Of a stretch of 64,000 bases of DNA, positions 48,923 through 60,900 are shown piece by piece; the stretch's first letter is position 1; the number at the start of each line of letters is the position of its first letter. The stretch spans positions 342,440 through 406,439 of the forward strand of contig NC_018242.1 in NCBI RefSeq assembly GCF_000227135.1, read 5' to 3'. The notes under the pieces were generated by a model, which was given only the letters and a program-made list of their open reading frames with translations, did not search any database and was not told the DNA's origin. The translations under genes were made by a program, and so were the position numbers. Source of the DNA: Leishmania donovani (taxonomy: Eukaryota; Euglenozoa; Kinetoplastea; Trypanosomatida; Trypanosomatidae).

Positions 48923-51148
48923 TTACGACCGGTACTTGCGCGGCTTCATATCCTTCACGTCGACGGGGCTTTCCACGTACGTCACCGGCGTGTCAGGCAA
49001 CGCCAGCGTCGCACGCTCGCTCTCGCCGTCCCAGATCGGCTGATGGTTCTCCGGGTTGTTGATTGGCGACGATACCCCGGTGCCGTACGCGTTCGACGGC
49101 GTCGCAATCGACCCCACCAGCGTCGACTGAACGTCGGACAGCTCGTCGTTGCTGCGGGCTGACGCGATGGCGCGCGGCGAGGCGACGCGTTTGCGGAGGT
49201 TCTTCACAAACTGAAGCTTACCGCGGCGCTGCCGGCCCTGGTAGTAGAGCGACGTGGCGCCGATGAAGCGCAGGCCGATCTGGTACACGATAAGGGCGAC
49301 GAATGTCTGCCAGTAGTGCCAGCCCTGGAAGCCCATGTACTCGATGACGGCCTGCCCGTCCGGGAACGTGCACAAGGGCGTGACGGGGTTGCAGATGACT
49401 GTCAGGCGCTCGAACTCGTTCGTGAAGACGCCGAGGTAGGCGTGACGGGGGAAGGAGATGTAGTTCAGCCACTCCCAGTACGGGTACAGGCGATCCGTGT
49501 TCGCGAACAGCCCAGCCACAATGAACAGCGGCAGCAAGATAAGCGGAACCATGGCAAAGGCCGCCTGCGACTGCTTGAAGAAGGTGGCGAACATGAGACC
49601 GAAGGAGTAGCCCAAGTTGGCGAGCAGCACCAGGATGAACCAGTGCACAAAGAAGGCACCGGCGCTTCGGTGAAAGTGGATCATGAAATACGCGATGAGG
49701 TCGAACACGGTCGGGAAGAGTATCTGCCACGGCAGCTCCGCCAGGTTCTTGGCGAGGAAGTAGGTGTACGCGTTGTAGGCGTCGTTCGCCTGCTCCTGCA
49801 GGAAGACGGCTCGCTCCGGCGGGAAGGCGGCAATACCGTTCATGGCAGCACCGAAAAGGTTGTTCATGAGCGTGACGTAGAGCGCGCCGAGGCGGTCCTG
49901 CACGCCCTGCTGGTTCAGCTGCAAGTTAAAGAAGAACAGGCCAACGAAGATGGCGAAGAAGAGCGTCTGCACGGAGCGCCCGTAGAAGTTGCCGGGGTCG
50001 CGCAGGTACATGCGCCACGATCGCTTGAAGAGCTCGGAGAACTGCAGGCAGAAGTTCGCGCCCTTCAGCTCCAGCTGCTCCTCCAGGTAGTCGTCCGTCA
50101 GCGTTATGACGCCGGTCACCGGGGTCAGGCACGGGTTGTCATTTGCCGCATCTGACATGACGTAGTCCTCCCAGGCGAGCCACAGCTGCGACAGGATTTC
50201 CTCGGGCAACTGCAGCAGGTTCATGAAGTACTCCGTCGGGTTCGTGCGCGGCGGCACGTCGTAGCCGAGGGAGGCAAAATACTCGATGGAGTCCGCCGTG
50301 GGCCCGTGGTAAATGACGTGGCCCTTCGCCAGTAGCAGCAGATCGTCGAAGAGGTCGAACAGCTCCGACGATGGCGAGTGCACGGTGGCAATGACGGTAC
50401 GCATGTCGTTCTTGGCTAGATCCTGAAGGAGATGACCGACGCGCACGGCGTTCACAGAGTCCAGGCCTGTCGTCGGCTCATCCAGCAGCATCACAAAGGG
50501 GTTCGTCACGAGCTCAGTGCCGATGTTGGCACGCTTGCGCTCGCCACCGGAGACGCCCTTCAGAATGCCAGGGATACCAAGAATCGTGTCCTGGCACTTG
50601 GTCAGGGAGAGACGCTTGATGACGTCTGCGACACGCCGACGGGCGGTTTCACTGTCGAGACCGAGTCGCAGACGCGCGGAGAAGTAGATGGCCTCGCGCG
50701 GTGTGTCCTTGCCCATGACAATATCGTCCTGGCACACGTACGACACCAAGCGCTTGTAGCGCTGCTGATAAATGTTGTTGTTCATGAAGCAGCACCCTTC
50801 CTGCCTTGCGGTGGCGTTGAAGAGCTTGCCAGTGATTGTGCCCATCAGCGTCGTCTTACCCGCGCCAGAGGGCCCCATGATAGCCAGCACGCGCCCACCC
50901 TTGGCACACCCGCTGAGGTTGAAAAGCAGGGTCTTGTAGATGACGTTGCCATCCTTGTCCTCGACCGGCACCTGATAGGTCAGGTTCTCCCAGGTAAAGT
51001 TCACGGCGCGGCTGAGCGCGGGTACCTTCGCGTCCTCTGCATTCGACTTCGCCTGCGGCGGCGTCACCGATGCCGTGGGCGGGATGCTTGTGAGCTCCGT
51101 CGGCGTCCCGACAGACGGCTTGTGGGCTTGATCAACTTGTGTCCCCAT
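48923..51148 (-). CDS. ABCG-family half-transporter
   Basis: The protein is 741 residues from the ATG at 51148 (MGTQVDQAHKPS); the eight codons before it lack an ATG. The order is nucleotide-binding domain then membrane domain, as in ABCG half-transporters. Walker A GPSGAGKTT is at 92-100, the Q-loop Gln at about 140, the signature VSGGERKR at 199-206, Walker B FVMLLDEPTTGLDS at 218-231 and the switch His at 257. The membrane part (about 395-670) has six predicted spans, starting after FKRSWRMYLRDPGNFYGRSV. The C-terminal 80 residues are polar. Such proteins work as dimers and in Leishmania relatives move phospholipids, sterol-like drugs or haem; the substrate of this one cannot be told. All catalytic residues are intact. 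Confidence 0.93.
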   Translation of the reverse strand: MGTQVDQAHKPSVGTPTELTSIPPTASVTPPQAKSNAEDAKVPALSRAVNFTWENLTYQVPVEDKDGNVIYKTLLFNLSGCAKGGRVLAIMGPSGAGKTTLMGTITGKLFNATARQEGCCFMNNNIYQQRYKRLVSYVCQDDIVMGKDTPREAIYFSARLRLGLDSETARRRVADVIKRLSLTKCQDTILGIPGILKGVSGGERKRANIGTELVTNPFVMLLDEPTTGLDSVNAVRVGHLLQDLAKNDMRTVIATVHSPSSELFDLFDDLLLLAKGHVIYHGPTADSIEYFASLGYDVPPRTNPTEYFMNLLQLPEEILSQLWLAWEDYVMSDAANDNPCLTPVTGVITLTDDYLEEQLELKGANFCLQFSELFKRSWRMYLRDPGNFYGRSVQTLFFAIFVGLFFFNLQLNQQGVQDRLGALYVTLMNNLFGAAMNGIAAFPPERAVFLQEQANDAYNAYTYFLAKNLAELPWQILFPTVFDLIAYFMIHFHRSAGAFFVHWFILVLLANLGYSFGLMFATFFKQSQAAFAMVPLILLPLFIVAGLFANTDRLYPYWEWLNYISFPRHAYLGVFTNEFERLTVICNPVTPLCTFPDGQAVIEYMGFQGWHYWQTFVALIVYQIGLRFIGATSLYYQGRQRRGKLQFVKNLRKRVASPRAIASARSNDELSDVQSTLVGSIATPSNAYGTGVSSPINNPENHQPIWDGESERATLALPDTPVTYVESPVDVKDMKPRKYRS

Positions 51149-51177
51149 CGTGCGCGTGCGCCGGCCACCCACAGAAG

Positions 51178-51179
51178 CT
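51178..51179 (-). promoter_or_regulatory. Putative trans-splice acceptor for the ABCG gene
   Basis: A strong minus-strand tract CCCCTCTCCTCCTCTCCCTC (about 51206-51187) leads to GTAAG, whose AG at 51179-51178 is the first after the tract. The resulting 5' UTR is about 29 bases. This is the clearest polypyrimidine-AG signal in the window. Confidence 0.6.
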
Positions 51180-52037
51180 TACAGAGGGAGGGAGAGGAGG
51201 AGAGGGGACGGTGAGATGGCACACCGTCGGCCACTTGCTACAGCTACTAGTACTTCTTCAGCTGCGTTGGCCTTTTGCGTGACGCGTGCGTATATGACTC
51301 TGCGCGACGGCAGTGATAAGGGCAGAGCAGGCGAGCGAAGGAGAGGGATGAGGGGGAGGGAGAGGGGGAGGGCAGTGAGGCAACCAAAGACGACGCGAGC
51401 GCGCACACATACACACGTAAAATGTTTGTGCTGAAAGTAATGAGGAATGAGAAAGCGACGAAGAAGGGGACAGGGGCCGAAGGACGGTGGCGCACGTTGA
51501 CAGGCAGACACAGACAGAGGCGGACAGATACGCCAACAACGATGAATTCCTGAGAATGGTGTGTAGGAGGGGAGGGGGGAGGGATAAGTAACGTGGCCGG
51601 CAGGAGGGCCGAATGGAGAGACTATAGGAGAAGGCAAGAAAGGAAAGCACAAGAAGTCGCAGCACCAACGGTACTTGTGCTGATGGTGATGACCTCTCCT
51701 TGCCGTTCTAGTGCGTATGCTGACGTGTAGCGGTGTTTGGTAGTGGTGGACGATGGGGAAGTGTGCCACTTGAGCCTCTGTGGGCGGGTGCCGGAAAGAG
51801 CGAGAGCGCGAAGGTCGACGGCGACGACGGCGATGATTGCGGTGGCTTCCCGACGGCGCAGGCACTGGCAAGAAAACCCAAACCCCGCGAAAAAAAAATA
51901 TGACGAAACACAACTAGACGCTGTCTGGAGATAACTGGGATAGACACAGACGTACACAGGGGAGGAGGAGGGGGGGGCCTAGAAGGGCAAGGTGGTGTGC
52001 GCGGGTGCACGCGTGTGCCGAGGACAGTAGAAATCGG

Positions 52038-52060
52038 CACACACACACACACACACACAC
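52038..52060. repeat. CA microsatellite
   Basis: Uninterrupted CA dinucleotide run of 23 bases in the spacer upstream of the ABCG gene. Confidence 0.9.
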
Positions 52061-52616
52061 GAGGCGTACTTCTGCGGATGTGTAGTCTTACGTGCTCTTG
52101 CGTGCGACTCGAGTTGCGTGCGGGGATGAGGATTGTGGGCAGCGATGACGTGTGGAGTTCTTTATCGTGGCTCACTAGCGAGGTAGGCATGTGTATGGAC
52201 GTGCGGGGCGTCGGCGGAGTAGAGAATGGTGGGAGAGGGAGAGCGAGAGAGACGTCTATAGAGCTCCGTGCGGCGCGATGAGCACGTGAGACATCCGTCA
52301 CATACACAGGGAGACTACTCCCGAATAGAAAGGGGGCTTACACGTACACTGAGCGAGGGCTTCGCATAACACGTGAAGTATGTGTGTGCGTGTGCAGGTG
52401 ACCTCACAGGAGGACGTGTCGTTCGCTTGTGCGGATTTGGCGCTGTTGCTGCCCCAGTGCGTGTATGACGTCTTCTGTGAACACAGAGATGGAAAACTCA
52501 GAAGGGCGGCGGCGCCCGGTGGAGGTGGCGGAGAGGCTCATCGTCCGCGCAGGCGCACACGGGCGAGGGCGTCCTTAGCGTGTCTGGCTAATACCCGTTG
52601 CACCACGGTTACATGG

Positions 52617-54161
52617 TCATGCCCGCTCTGGATTCGACTCCACCGTCTCTTTCGACGACTGCAGCGCCGTGGCCGCTGCTGCGCTCGCGGGCTTCAGCAC
52701 CGGCGGCCGCACACGGCGAAAGGCGAGGCAGCGGAACTGTCTGCCAATGGCGGCGCAGTCGTTGGGCGCGATTAGGTACGCCGAGATGTCATCGACGTAG
52801 TGCCGTTCGTACCCTTGTGATTCGTGCGGCGCGTCCATTGGCATCTGGATTCGTTCCGAGGCGTGCACCTTGTGCAGGTGGTCGTTGTACGCCCAGTACG
52901 TGGTCGGCCCAGGCGTAACGCCGAAGCTCAGGAACGGGTAGGCGAAGCTGCCCATGGCCGGGGAGTCGATGGGCCCCATCGCCACCACCTCTCGTACGCT
53001 GTAGTAGCCGCGGATGTCCGACATGTAATCCCGGTCCACGTGCGGCTCCACCAACGCCATCGCCGGCTTGTACTTGCGAAGTGCGTCACCGACGGAGAGC
53101 GTCTCGCAGGGAAAGATGGCCGTGAAGCTCTTGTGAAACCCGAAGTCGCTCTCGAGCGTTTCCTGCTGCTGCAGCAGATGCGTGTGCCGGCGTCTGCGCT
53201 GCGCATCCTGCCGTGGCAGCTGCACCGCGCGCACCGTCTTGGGCAGCAGGCCACTCTCATTCAGCATCCAAGCCAGACGGCCGTTGCCGAAGAAGACGAG
53301 CACCGGTGACGCCGACGAAAACGTCGGGAGCGGGGTGCACGACGGCGAGGCCTCCGCCGCAGCGTACAGGAAGGACGCCTCTGCTTCCTGAATCTCTTCT
53401 AGCCGCCGCCGAATGTACAGGGCCACGACTTGCACCAGCTCTCTCGTGTACAGTATCCCATCTTCGCAGTACAAGCTCAGCGCACGCAGCGCTGTCATGG
53501 AGTCGAAGTCCGTGTGGAGCAGATTTCGAATTTGGGGGAAAGTCGAAAAGCGCACGCGCTGCTGCGGTGACCGAACGCCTTGCACGGGCAGCATGGCGTA
53601 CTCCTGCGTCGCCGCGTAGGGCTGGAACTGGTAGTACGCCGGCCTCTCCTCCTTGCTCGCTGAAGTCGTGCTTGCTGCAGCAGCGGCGGACGCCTGTAAC
53701 GGGGGTGACACTCGCGCACGCGATGAAGGGCTGTCGGTGATGGCGACAGGCGGTGGTGGCAGATATGGCGCTAGCTGGAACACCTCCCGCACGTCGGCGT
53801 CGTGCACGAGACGATCGCGGGCCGTTAGCCGCGTGAAGCAACGCCGCCGGTGAGCGTCGAGTTTGCGCACAAAGTCCTCGAGCGAGCAACGGTTCCAGAG
53901 CGTGTAATCGGACGCGAAGTCGCGCTGCAGCTCATGCTGCCGGTCTCTTTTTATGTCCATGTAGCACTCCAATACCTCGTGAAATGGGACGCCGTCGGGG
54001 TGGAGGAGGTGGGCGACGCCACTTGCCGGGAGATAGCCGGTGGGCCACTCCAGCCGCTGCTCCCGCGGGAAGAGCTTGTGGGCCGTCTGGCGGTCAATGC
54101 GAGAGACCTGCCGGTGCATGCGCGAGCCTGCACGCGCTAACGAAGACGACGGTGCCGGCAT
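52617..54161 (-). CDS. Methyltransferase-like protein of unknown function
   Basis: The protein is 514 residues from the ATG at 54161 (MPAPSSSLARAGSRM); upstream frame is leader sequence. Residues 220-258 (DSMTALRALSLYCEDGILYT followed by RELVQVVALYIRRRLEEI) and 286-300 (PVLVFFGNGRLAWML) follow the order of a helix then a glycine-rich SAM-binding loop seen in a group of eukaryotic methyltransferase-like proteins. YKPAMALVEPHVDRDYMSD and SVREVVAMGPIDS (about 364-400) then match the later part of that fold, where relatives read PxLVxxSWxPxGxDW and EYLLIGExD. The acidic residue usual before the glycine loop is absent, so SAM binding may be weakened or lost. Assignment is by pattern only. The N-terminal 130 residues are basic and helical, and 140-175 is low complexity. 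Confidence 0.7.
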   Translation of the reverse strand: MPAPSSSLARAGSRMHRQVSRIDRQTAHKLFPREQRLEWPTGYLPASGVAHLLHPDGVPFHEVLECYMDIKRDRQHELQRDFASDYTLWNRCSLEDFVRKLDAHRRRCFTRLTARDRLVHDADVREVFQLAPYLPPPPVAITDSPSSRARVSPPLQASAAAAASTTSASKEERPAYYQFQPYAATQEYAMLPVQGVRSPQQRVRFSTFPQIRNLLHTDFDSMTALRALSLYCEDGILYTRELVQVVALYIRRRLEEIQEAEASFLYAAAEASPSCTPLPTFSSASPVLVFFGNGRLAWMLNESGLLPKTVRAVQLPRQDAQRRRRHTHLLQQQETLESDFGFHKSFTAIFPCETLSVGDALRKYKPAMALVEPHVDRDYMSDIRGYYSVREVVAMGPIDSPAMGSFAYPFLSFGVTPGPTTYWAYNDHLHKVHASERIQMPMDAPHESQGYERHYVDDISAYLIAPNDCAAIGRQFRCLAFRRVRPPVLKPASAAAATALQSSKETVESNPERA

Positions 54162-54958
54162 CGAGCAGCACGAACGACAGCAGAGGGAAGGGATAGGAGT
54201 GAGGGGTGCTGAGGGGGCTGAGGCGCGCGCGTGTATGTGTGTGCGCATGCGCCTGTGACAGGGTCGCAAAGCAGAAAAAAGAACGCGGAAAGCGAAAGAG
54301 GGGAGAAGAGGGGGAAGCAGTTCAACGCACACGGAGTGTTCAGGGGCGCGGTGAGAGGGCGGGCAGGCAAGCGAGGAGCCGTACAGCAACTATGGCAAAC
54401 GCCGAAGAGGCTGGCTGAGGTCGGCATTGTCTTGCCGCACGGATGCCGCTGCACGCGCCCTTCCACCCGCCACAAAAAAAATGAAAAGAAGCAAGGCGCG
54501 TGTATGCGTGTGTGTGCATCCCACCCATGCTGCCTCGTCCCGGCGTGGGACGGCATGCACGGCCTTTCGCAAGTTCGATGAAGGGATGGGGATTGGTGGT
54601 GGTGGTAGTGGTGGCGGCGGCGAGGGACAGACAACGCGCAGGAGCACCGTCTCAACTGAGGTCGTTCTTCGCGTTGGAAGCAATATGTGGCAATGGTGCG
54701 CGACACCTAAGCCAAACAGCGTTCATCGATGACCACTGCGTGCGTGCGTGCGCGTGCAACACGTGAGGCGGTTCCCACATCTACACACAAGCAAAGAAAA
54801 CGATCTAAAGGAGGATGTATGTATAGGCAACAGCGAAGGTGGTTGACAGGCAGAGTGTGTGGGAGTGTGGAGAGGAAGGGACGGAGGCGGGAGGGCAGAG
54901 GAGGGGGCAGCACATTCCCTGAGTGCGGCCCCGCCCCCTTCGTTTGTGCAGCTGTACT
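54162..54958. other. Intergenic spacer
   Basis: No gene is supported. It holds an A-run (about 54473-54481), a GGTGGT run near 54593-54615, and unique sequence that should include the 3' UTR of the NHL gene ending at 54959 and the splice region of the gene starting at 54161. Confidence 0.55.
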
Positions 54959-57900
54959 TCAACCTGTCTCTGGTGGTGCTGCGCTCGCCTTTGGCGCTGT
55001 TGGCACGCGGAAGAGCCGCAGCTGGTCGGGAAAGACGCCCACGGCTCGCGTCGCACATGACGCTGATGCCGCTGCCGCTGCTGCAGACGGCGCCATCGAG
55101 GCTCCCCTGCTCGATCCGTGCCCCCCGGCCACCAGGACACGGAGTTGCTGCTGCACTCGCTTCGCCACTAGGCCTAGAGTGACCTGTTTGTTGCACCACT
55201 GCATCAACCCGGCCGTCTTCGCAGTGGCCGTCGGGTAGGCGATCCGGTCCACCGTATGGGAGAAGACGGTGAGGGCCACACGGACAAAGGACTCGACGAA
55301 GCAGGCGTAGGGCAGCCCGCCATGCGCGCACAACAGCTCGACGGTGCGTCTGTTGGGTAGGGTATCAGAGCGAGTGCAGGACGGTCGTGGCGGCTGCTCT
55401 TGCGCTTGAAGCAGCGCGCCCGATGTGTTCCCTGGTGACGACGTCAAGCCGCGAAGCAAGGGCGTGGTGAGCGCATCGCAAAAAGTCTGCTGCATCGCCC
55501 CCGTGCCCATCAGCGAAGGGAACACGTCCAGTGTGCGCCAGAGATCTACAAACAGCTTAAAGGGCATCACACGCAGCACGCGACTCGTGCGCTCGTAGGC
55601 TTCCTTGTTCTCTACAGAGCTCATGGTGTAGAGCTGCTGTACCTTCCATGATACGTCTTGCTGCCGTGCCGAGACGCCAGACAGGTCGGTGGAGTCATGC
55701 ACGACGTCCAGCGGTGCTACAGCTGTTGCCGCAGCGGCCATTGCAGACGACGTGGCGCGAGCTCTGGCCGCAGACTGACGATTGCGGTGCACGACCACCG
55801 GATAGCGTGCAGCTTCTGGTGATGCGTCGACATGCACGGACGCCAACGGCTTCCCTGACGTGTATCGCGGCTGCCGTGCCACTGCCCTCCCGCCGTTGCC
55901 GAGGACCAGCGAGAGTTCCGGACTACTCGTGAGCAATGAGCTCGGGCTCGAGGTTGCGGCTGCTGCGGCTGCTGCGGACGACGGTGCCTCGTACTGCGGT
56001 GAACGGTGTACGGTGATTGGCACGCTGTAAGCCTCAAAGAGCTGCCGCAGCGTCGATTCGTTGCGCTGCAGGAGGCGCAGAAGCTCATCGAGGGCGAGGG
56101 TTTCGTGCTGTGTAAGCCCACCGGGTGGGAAGAGAATGGTTGCGTCACCACCGTCTAGGGCGAAACAGGACAAGTCATCAGCAGCTCCTGCGGTGGCGAT
56201 GGGCGACATAGGCGGGGTGAGGGCCTCATCCACGCCTGCCGCTTTTCCACCAGCACAGCCGCCGCCGTGATGAGTGCCACCCATCGCATCCTCGGAACTG
56301 CTTAGGTGCGACGGCGTCGCGCCTGGCGAGCCAGTGCCCACAGCCACGAGCAGTGATGGGGCTCTGTCTGATGCGCGCATCGAGCTCACTGGGCGGCCTT
56401 GCCGCGGCACATCGCTACGCTGCCTGGCCTTGTCGCACGCTTCGGCCACGTTGTGGTCCGCCTCCTCTCTGTTGGTGCCGTCTGGTGCAAATGACATCGC
56501 CAGGGCCGGGATGCAACGCACGGCGCGCTCGTACACATCCGCGTAGGCAACCACCACCTCCTCCGACGTGAGGGCGTCTAGTGAAGGAACAGTGTCGACG
56601 TAGGCGAAGGCGGCGGCATCCGTGCCGTTCCGCCTGCCAGCCTGGTGGTGAGCGCTGCATCGTCCACTGTGCACACCGTCATCGTCCGCTGTCCCGCTCT
56701 TCCTCGCCGCCTCTGCGCAGGTCGCCGTACGCGTCCATGTGTGGAGCAGCAGCGCGGCTCTTCGAAAACTCTGGAAGTCCATCTGCGTCACTGTATGGTA
56801 GCCCTTCTGGCGCACACCACACGCGTACAGCACCGCCGCAATGGCGCGGGCGTCAGTGGCGGCCAGCGGCACCACTAGCGCGTCGGAGGGGGTAGGGCGC
56901 CTGGAAGGCGAGGACGACGATGTCACTGCGGCTGCCGCCCCGGGTGGCGCTGTCGGCGGGGACGCGGATGCGCCGCTCCCTCGCCGTGTCCCGGCGCCGN
57001 NNNNNNNNNNNNNNNNNNNNNNNNNNNNNNNNNNNNNNNNNNNNNNNNNNNNNNNNNNNNNNNNNNNNNNNNNNNNNNNNNNNNNNNNNNNNNNNNNNNN
57101 NNNNNNNNNCGGGCTGCGGCGCGAGCGTCGGCGCCGTCTTTGCCTGGCGCGCCCGTCGCCGCCGCGGTGACCGCCGCAACGGCCACCTCGGCGAGGTAGT
57201 CGGCGTAGCCGGTGAGCACGACGAATCGAAAGAAGGCCGCAAAGGACATGGTGTACTGCTCCACCTGGCGAGGCCAGTGCGTGGCCCACGGCGACGGTGC
57301 TCTGCCACGGCGACTTCCCACCGCAGCGATTCGCGGGTCCGCACCCGCACCGACTCCTGCGGCTAAAGGGGCAGTGCTCGCTGTCGTTGTCGTTGTCGTC
57401 GTAACGATCTTGGTCGCCAGATAACTGTAGACACGGAACAGTCGACGCACTGCCGCATCGTAGGCGTCGTGCAACGGCCGGTCTGCGCGATACGGCTGCA
57501 GGAGGTGCCGATCAGGGACAGCTGGCATCGCTAGTGGTTCCACAGGCGCGGCACGACCTTCCGAGCCTTCCGGCTGCTGCGGCGCCTGCGGTATTGGGCT
57601 GATGTTATCATGGACCTCTGCGACAGCCGTTCTTTTACACTTGATTGACCGTCTCGCACCACCCTCTACTGATGCAGCATGCGGGGCAGTGCTACTTCGA
57701 CTGGTGCGGCGGCGCTGCATGAGCTGGTGCGCCACCATCGCTCGCGGCGTCAGCGGTGGGCTGCCGCGACCGCTCAGGTTGTTTGGGGATGCGGCTCGCT
57801 CGCCACGCGGGCGCGACGACGACATTGGCGACGATAGCGGCGGCGACCCACGGGCTGCGGACTGGCACCATTGTGAAGGACTGCCATCATCCTCTTCCCC

Positions 57901-60900
57901 CTGTTGTTGTTGATGCTGCTGCTGCTTGTGCAGCGCACACGGCGTCCCACATGGGCTTGTGCGGACGCTCGTTGTGGAGATGGGAATTTCTTGCGTGCTG
58001 CGCAGACGCTGTTGGCGCTGCTCTGGCGTCCACTCTTGGAATTGTCCGGCGTAGGTGCGCGAAGGCGGCGCTAAGGGAGACGTGGCGGGGTCGACAGCCT
58101 GCTGCTGCTGTCCACCGCTTCTGCTGCCGCTCGGGGAGCGAGAGACACTCTTCAGCGGTGGTGCCAGCCACTTCGCCGCCACGCGGCCACCGCACACATC
58201 GCCACCGTCGGCCTTCTGCTCCTCCTCTTCTTTACACTCCGACTGGAGAGGGTTGCTGCCGGCGCTGCTTCGTCGCGAGTCGCCTTCGCCCTCCTCGATA
58301 TTGGGGTCCATGTCGGAGCTCCGCGGCGACACGGCACGGGGTGGGCTGCTACGACTCGCATAAAGGGCCTCTGGATCGCCTGCCGCAGCACCATCACCAC
58401 CGACACCGTCGAGGTGCGTGTCGAGGACCTCCACCATGCGCGGTGGTGTAGCGGAAAGCAGGGCCGGCTCGAGCAACAGCGACCCCAACTCCTTCGCCGC
58501 TGCGGCCACGGCTGCGTCTGTTTGGGCTGGTGGGCACCGGGGCGTCATGATCGGAGGATGGCGCGGGGGACTTTGAAAGAGCACTCGTCGCCGCTGCTGC
58601 GCGGTCGAGGTCACCGTGGCCACGCCTCCCTTTTCCCGCTTGGCGCAGTTCGGCAGTACACCCGAGGATGCACCAGCGCCTTGGCTGCCGCTGCCGGCGT
58701 TGCAAGGAAGACCGACCGCGTTGCGTGCAGCTACCGGGGCGGCGGCTGCGGCGCCGCGACGCTTGCCGGATACATGACAGGCGCAGCCGGCAACAAGGCG
58801 CGTACTCAGCTGCGGCACGGACGGCGGCAGTAGCCACGGGAAGCGCAGCCGAAGATACTGCAAGGCTTGCTGCGCACTCTCCACCCGCAACAGCCGACGC
58901 GCTGCGCGTGTGCTCTCCACCCCGTCGCCGTCAGCCTCGTCCGCGGCCCACCCTAACACCACGTGCTTGAGAGAGGGCGTGGCGGCTTCGCCGATGATTC
59001 GACGACCTTCGGTGGCCACGCCCAGTTCAAGCGCACTACGGATGGTGGCAAACATCGAGACATTGCCATTTTCGCCGTTGCACGTGACCTCTCCTTCTCT
59101 AATCTCCGCGGCATTCAGTCGGTGCTGGTTCGCGTGCACGTTCCAAGGTGTCTGAGCACTGCGCTGCGAGATGGGCAGCAGCACCGACACGGCGCCTGTT
59201 ATAGCGCTTGCCGTGAAGAGCAGCGGGCTGGACGAGCAGAGGTAGGGCTGAGGGGTGATCATGGTGGCAGCGGCGGTGGTAGTGGCGGCGCTCAGCAGCG
59301 CCGGGGATCGCTCTTTGATGAGCGCGCCAACAGTTAGGCAGCACGGAAACACAAGCCCTAGTGGCAGCGAATCGGCCGCTGGGGTACTCGTCGTTGACGG
59401 CGAGGCCATGCTCGTCACCTCGTAGTCCAAGGGCCCGACGTAGGTGGAGACGCCGCCGTGTACGTCCAGGATGCGGAGGGCGTGGTGGGTCTGGTCGACT
59501 AGCAGCACTTGCGTGTCGCCAGTGTCGTCGGTCCACAGGGCCATGTCGCTGATGTAGCCGAAACGTGCTCGCGACGGGACGGCGCAGTCGACGTAGGACG
59601 TCAGACTTGCATCCGCGTGCGCTTGCTGATCAGCATCGGTGTTCCTTGTGCAACCTGCCAGCGTCCAAACACGCGGCATCGCGGCCGCCGGGCCGTCGCG
59701 CTTCCACGTCGATGACGGCGGCACCCCTTCATGCGTAGGTGTTAGAGGGCTCGATGACGGCGGTGTGGGCGGTAGTTCTTGCAACGCTCCGTCCTGGGAC
59801 TCCGTTGCTGTGGCAAGGCGGGTGCCGAGCGAGTCGCCAGCCGGCTTGCCCCCGACACAGCGCGGCTGCTCCGTTGCCGTCGAGGTCTCGTGGTGCACCT
59901 CAAGCTCGCTTGGCCTTTGCACCTCTGACTCAGTCGCGCGTGTGGCGCTGCGTGCTAGCGGGATGCCAGGGCCTTCTTCTGTTGTGCTCTCGCCGTTGCC
60001 ACGCTCGCGCCCCTGCGTCCGACGCTTGCAGATGTTCGTGACAAGCCGTACGACGTTGTTCGCCCCGTCTGTGAAGAGCAGACCAGCGGAGCACCAGGCC
60101 AGTGCTGTCGCTCCGCGCAAGAGCGACGACGCGCAGCTGCCATCTCGGTAGCCAGGGACGCCGTCCACGCCCGTGATGGTGCGCACGAGGCGGTTGTGGA
60201 AGTTGGCGTACCGAATCGCGCAGTTGCCCATGTCGCTGATGAAGAGAACAGTGCAGCGGCGGCGACGGCGAAGGTACGAAACGGGGTCGACGCGGCCGTG
60301 CCTGGTGTGTGCCCGGCTTCCCTGCTCATGATTCGCCTGCGACGCTGCTGCCACGGCATGATCGATGATATCTCCGCTTTCGCTTCCACCACCAGCGACG
60401 TCATTCTCGTTGTCCTCCTCATCGTCTTCGTCGATGCGCCAGCACAGCGACCCCGGCGAATTAAAGCGTGCAACGCTGAAGTGTCCATCGACGAAGCCGC
60501 GCGCGCCGCCTATCAGCGGCGTGGGCACCGCCTCCGCCATGGCCAGCGATGGACTTGCCGAGGAGGCGGAGCAGCCGCAGCGCCGGGTGCTACAGCTGGC
60601 ACCGGCGTGGTGCGTCGCCACCGACGTGGAGCAGCGACGCGCGTCACTGCCGTCGGGTCTGGAGTCACCACGGTCGTCTGCTTCGTCGGTGTCGGCGGTC
60701 GCTAACGGATCTGCCGGCGATGGCGAGCGCGGCCGCGATGCGTCGGTGCCGGGAGCGCCCTTGACAGAGTCGCGGTGACCTGAGACGGCCGCGCGGCCGT
60801 GCGTGATTGCAGACGTTGTCTTCCTGCGAGGAAGCACCAGTCCCGGCGGAGGTGCAGCAGCAGGATCCTCTCGTGTTTCTGCAGCGCAGCGTGTCGCCGA

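Larger units (their letters stand above)
51149..52616. other. Intergenic spacer upstream of the ABCG gene
   Basis: About 1.5 kb with no supported gene. It contains the splice-acceptor region of the ABCG gene, GA-rich plus-strand blocks (about 51336-51372), a CA microsatellite at 52038-52060 and GC-rich unique sequence expected to be the 3' UTR of the gene ending at 52617. Confidence 0.55.

Noticed and set aside
57000..57109. Ending the upstream NHL frame at 56923 as a separate gene
   Set aside because: That end depends on translating the arbitrary-length N run; the frame analysis supports one gene.
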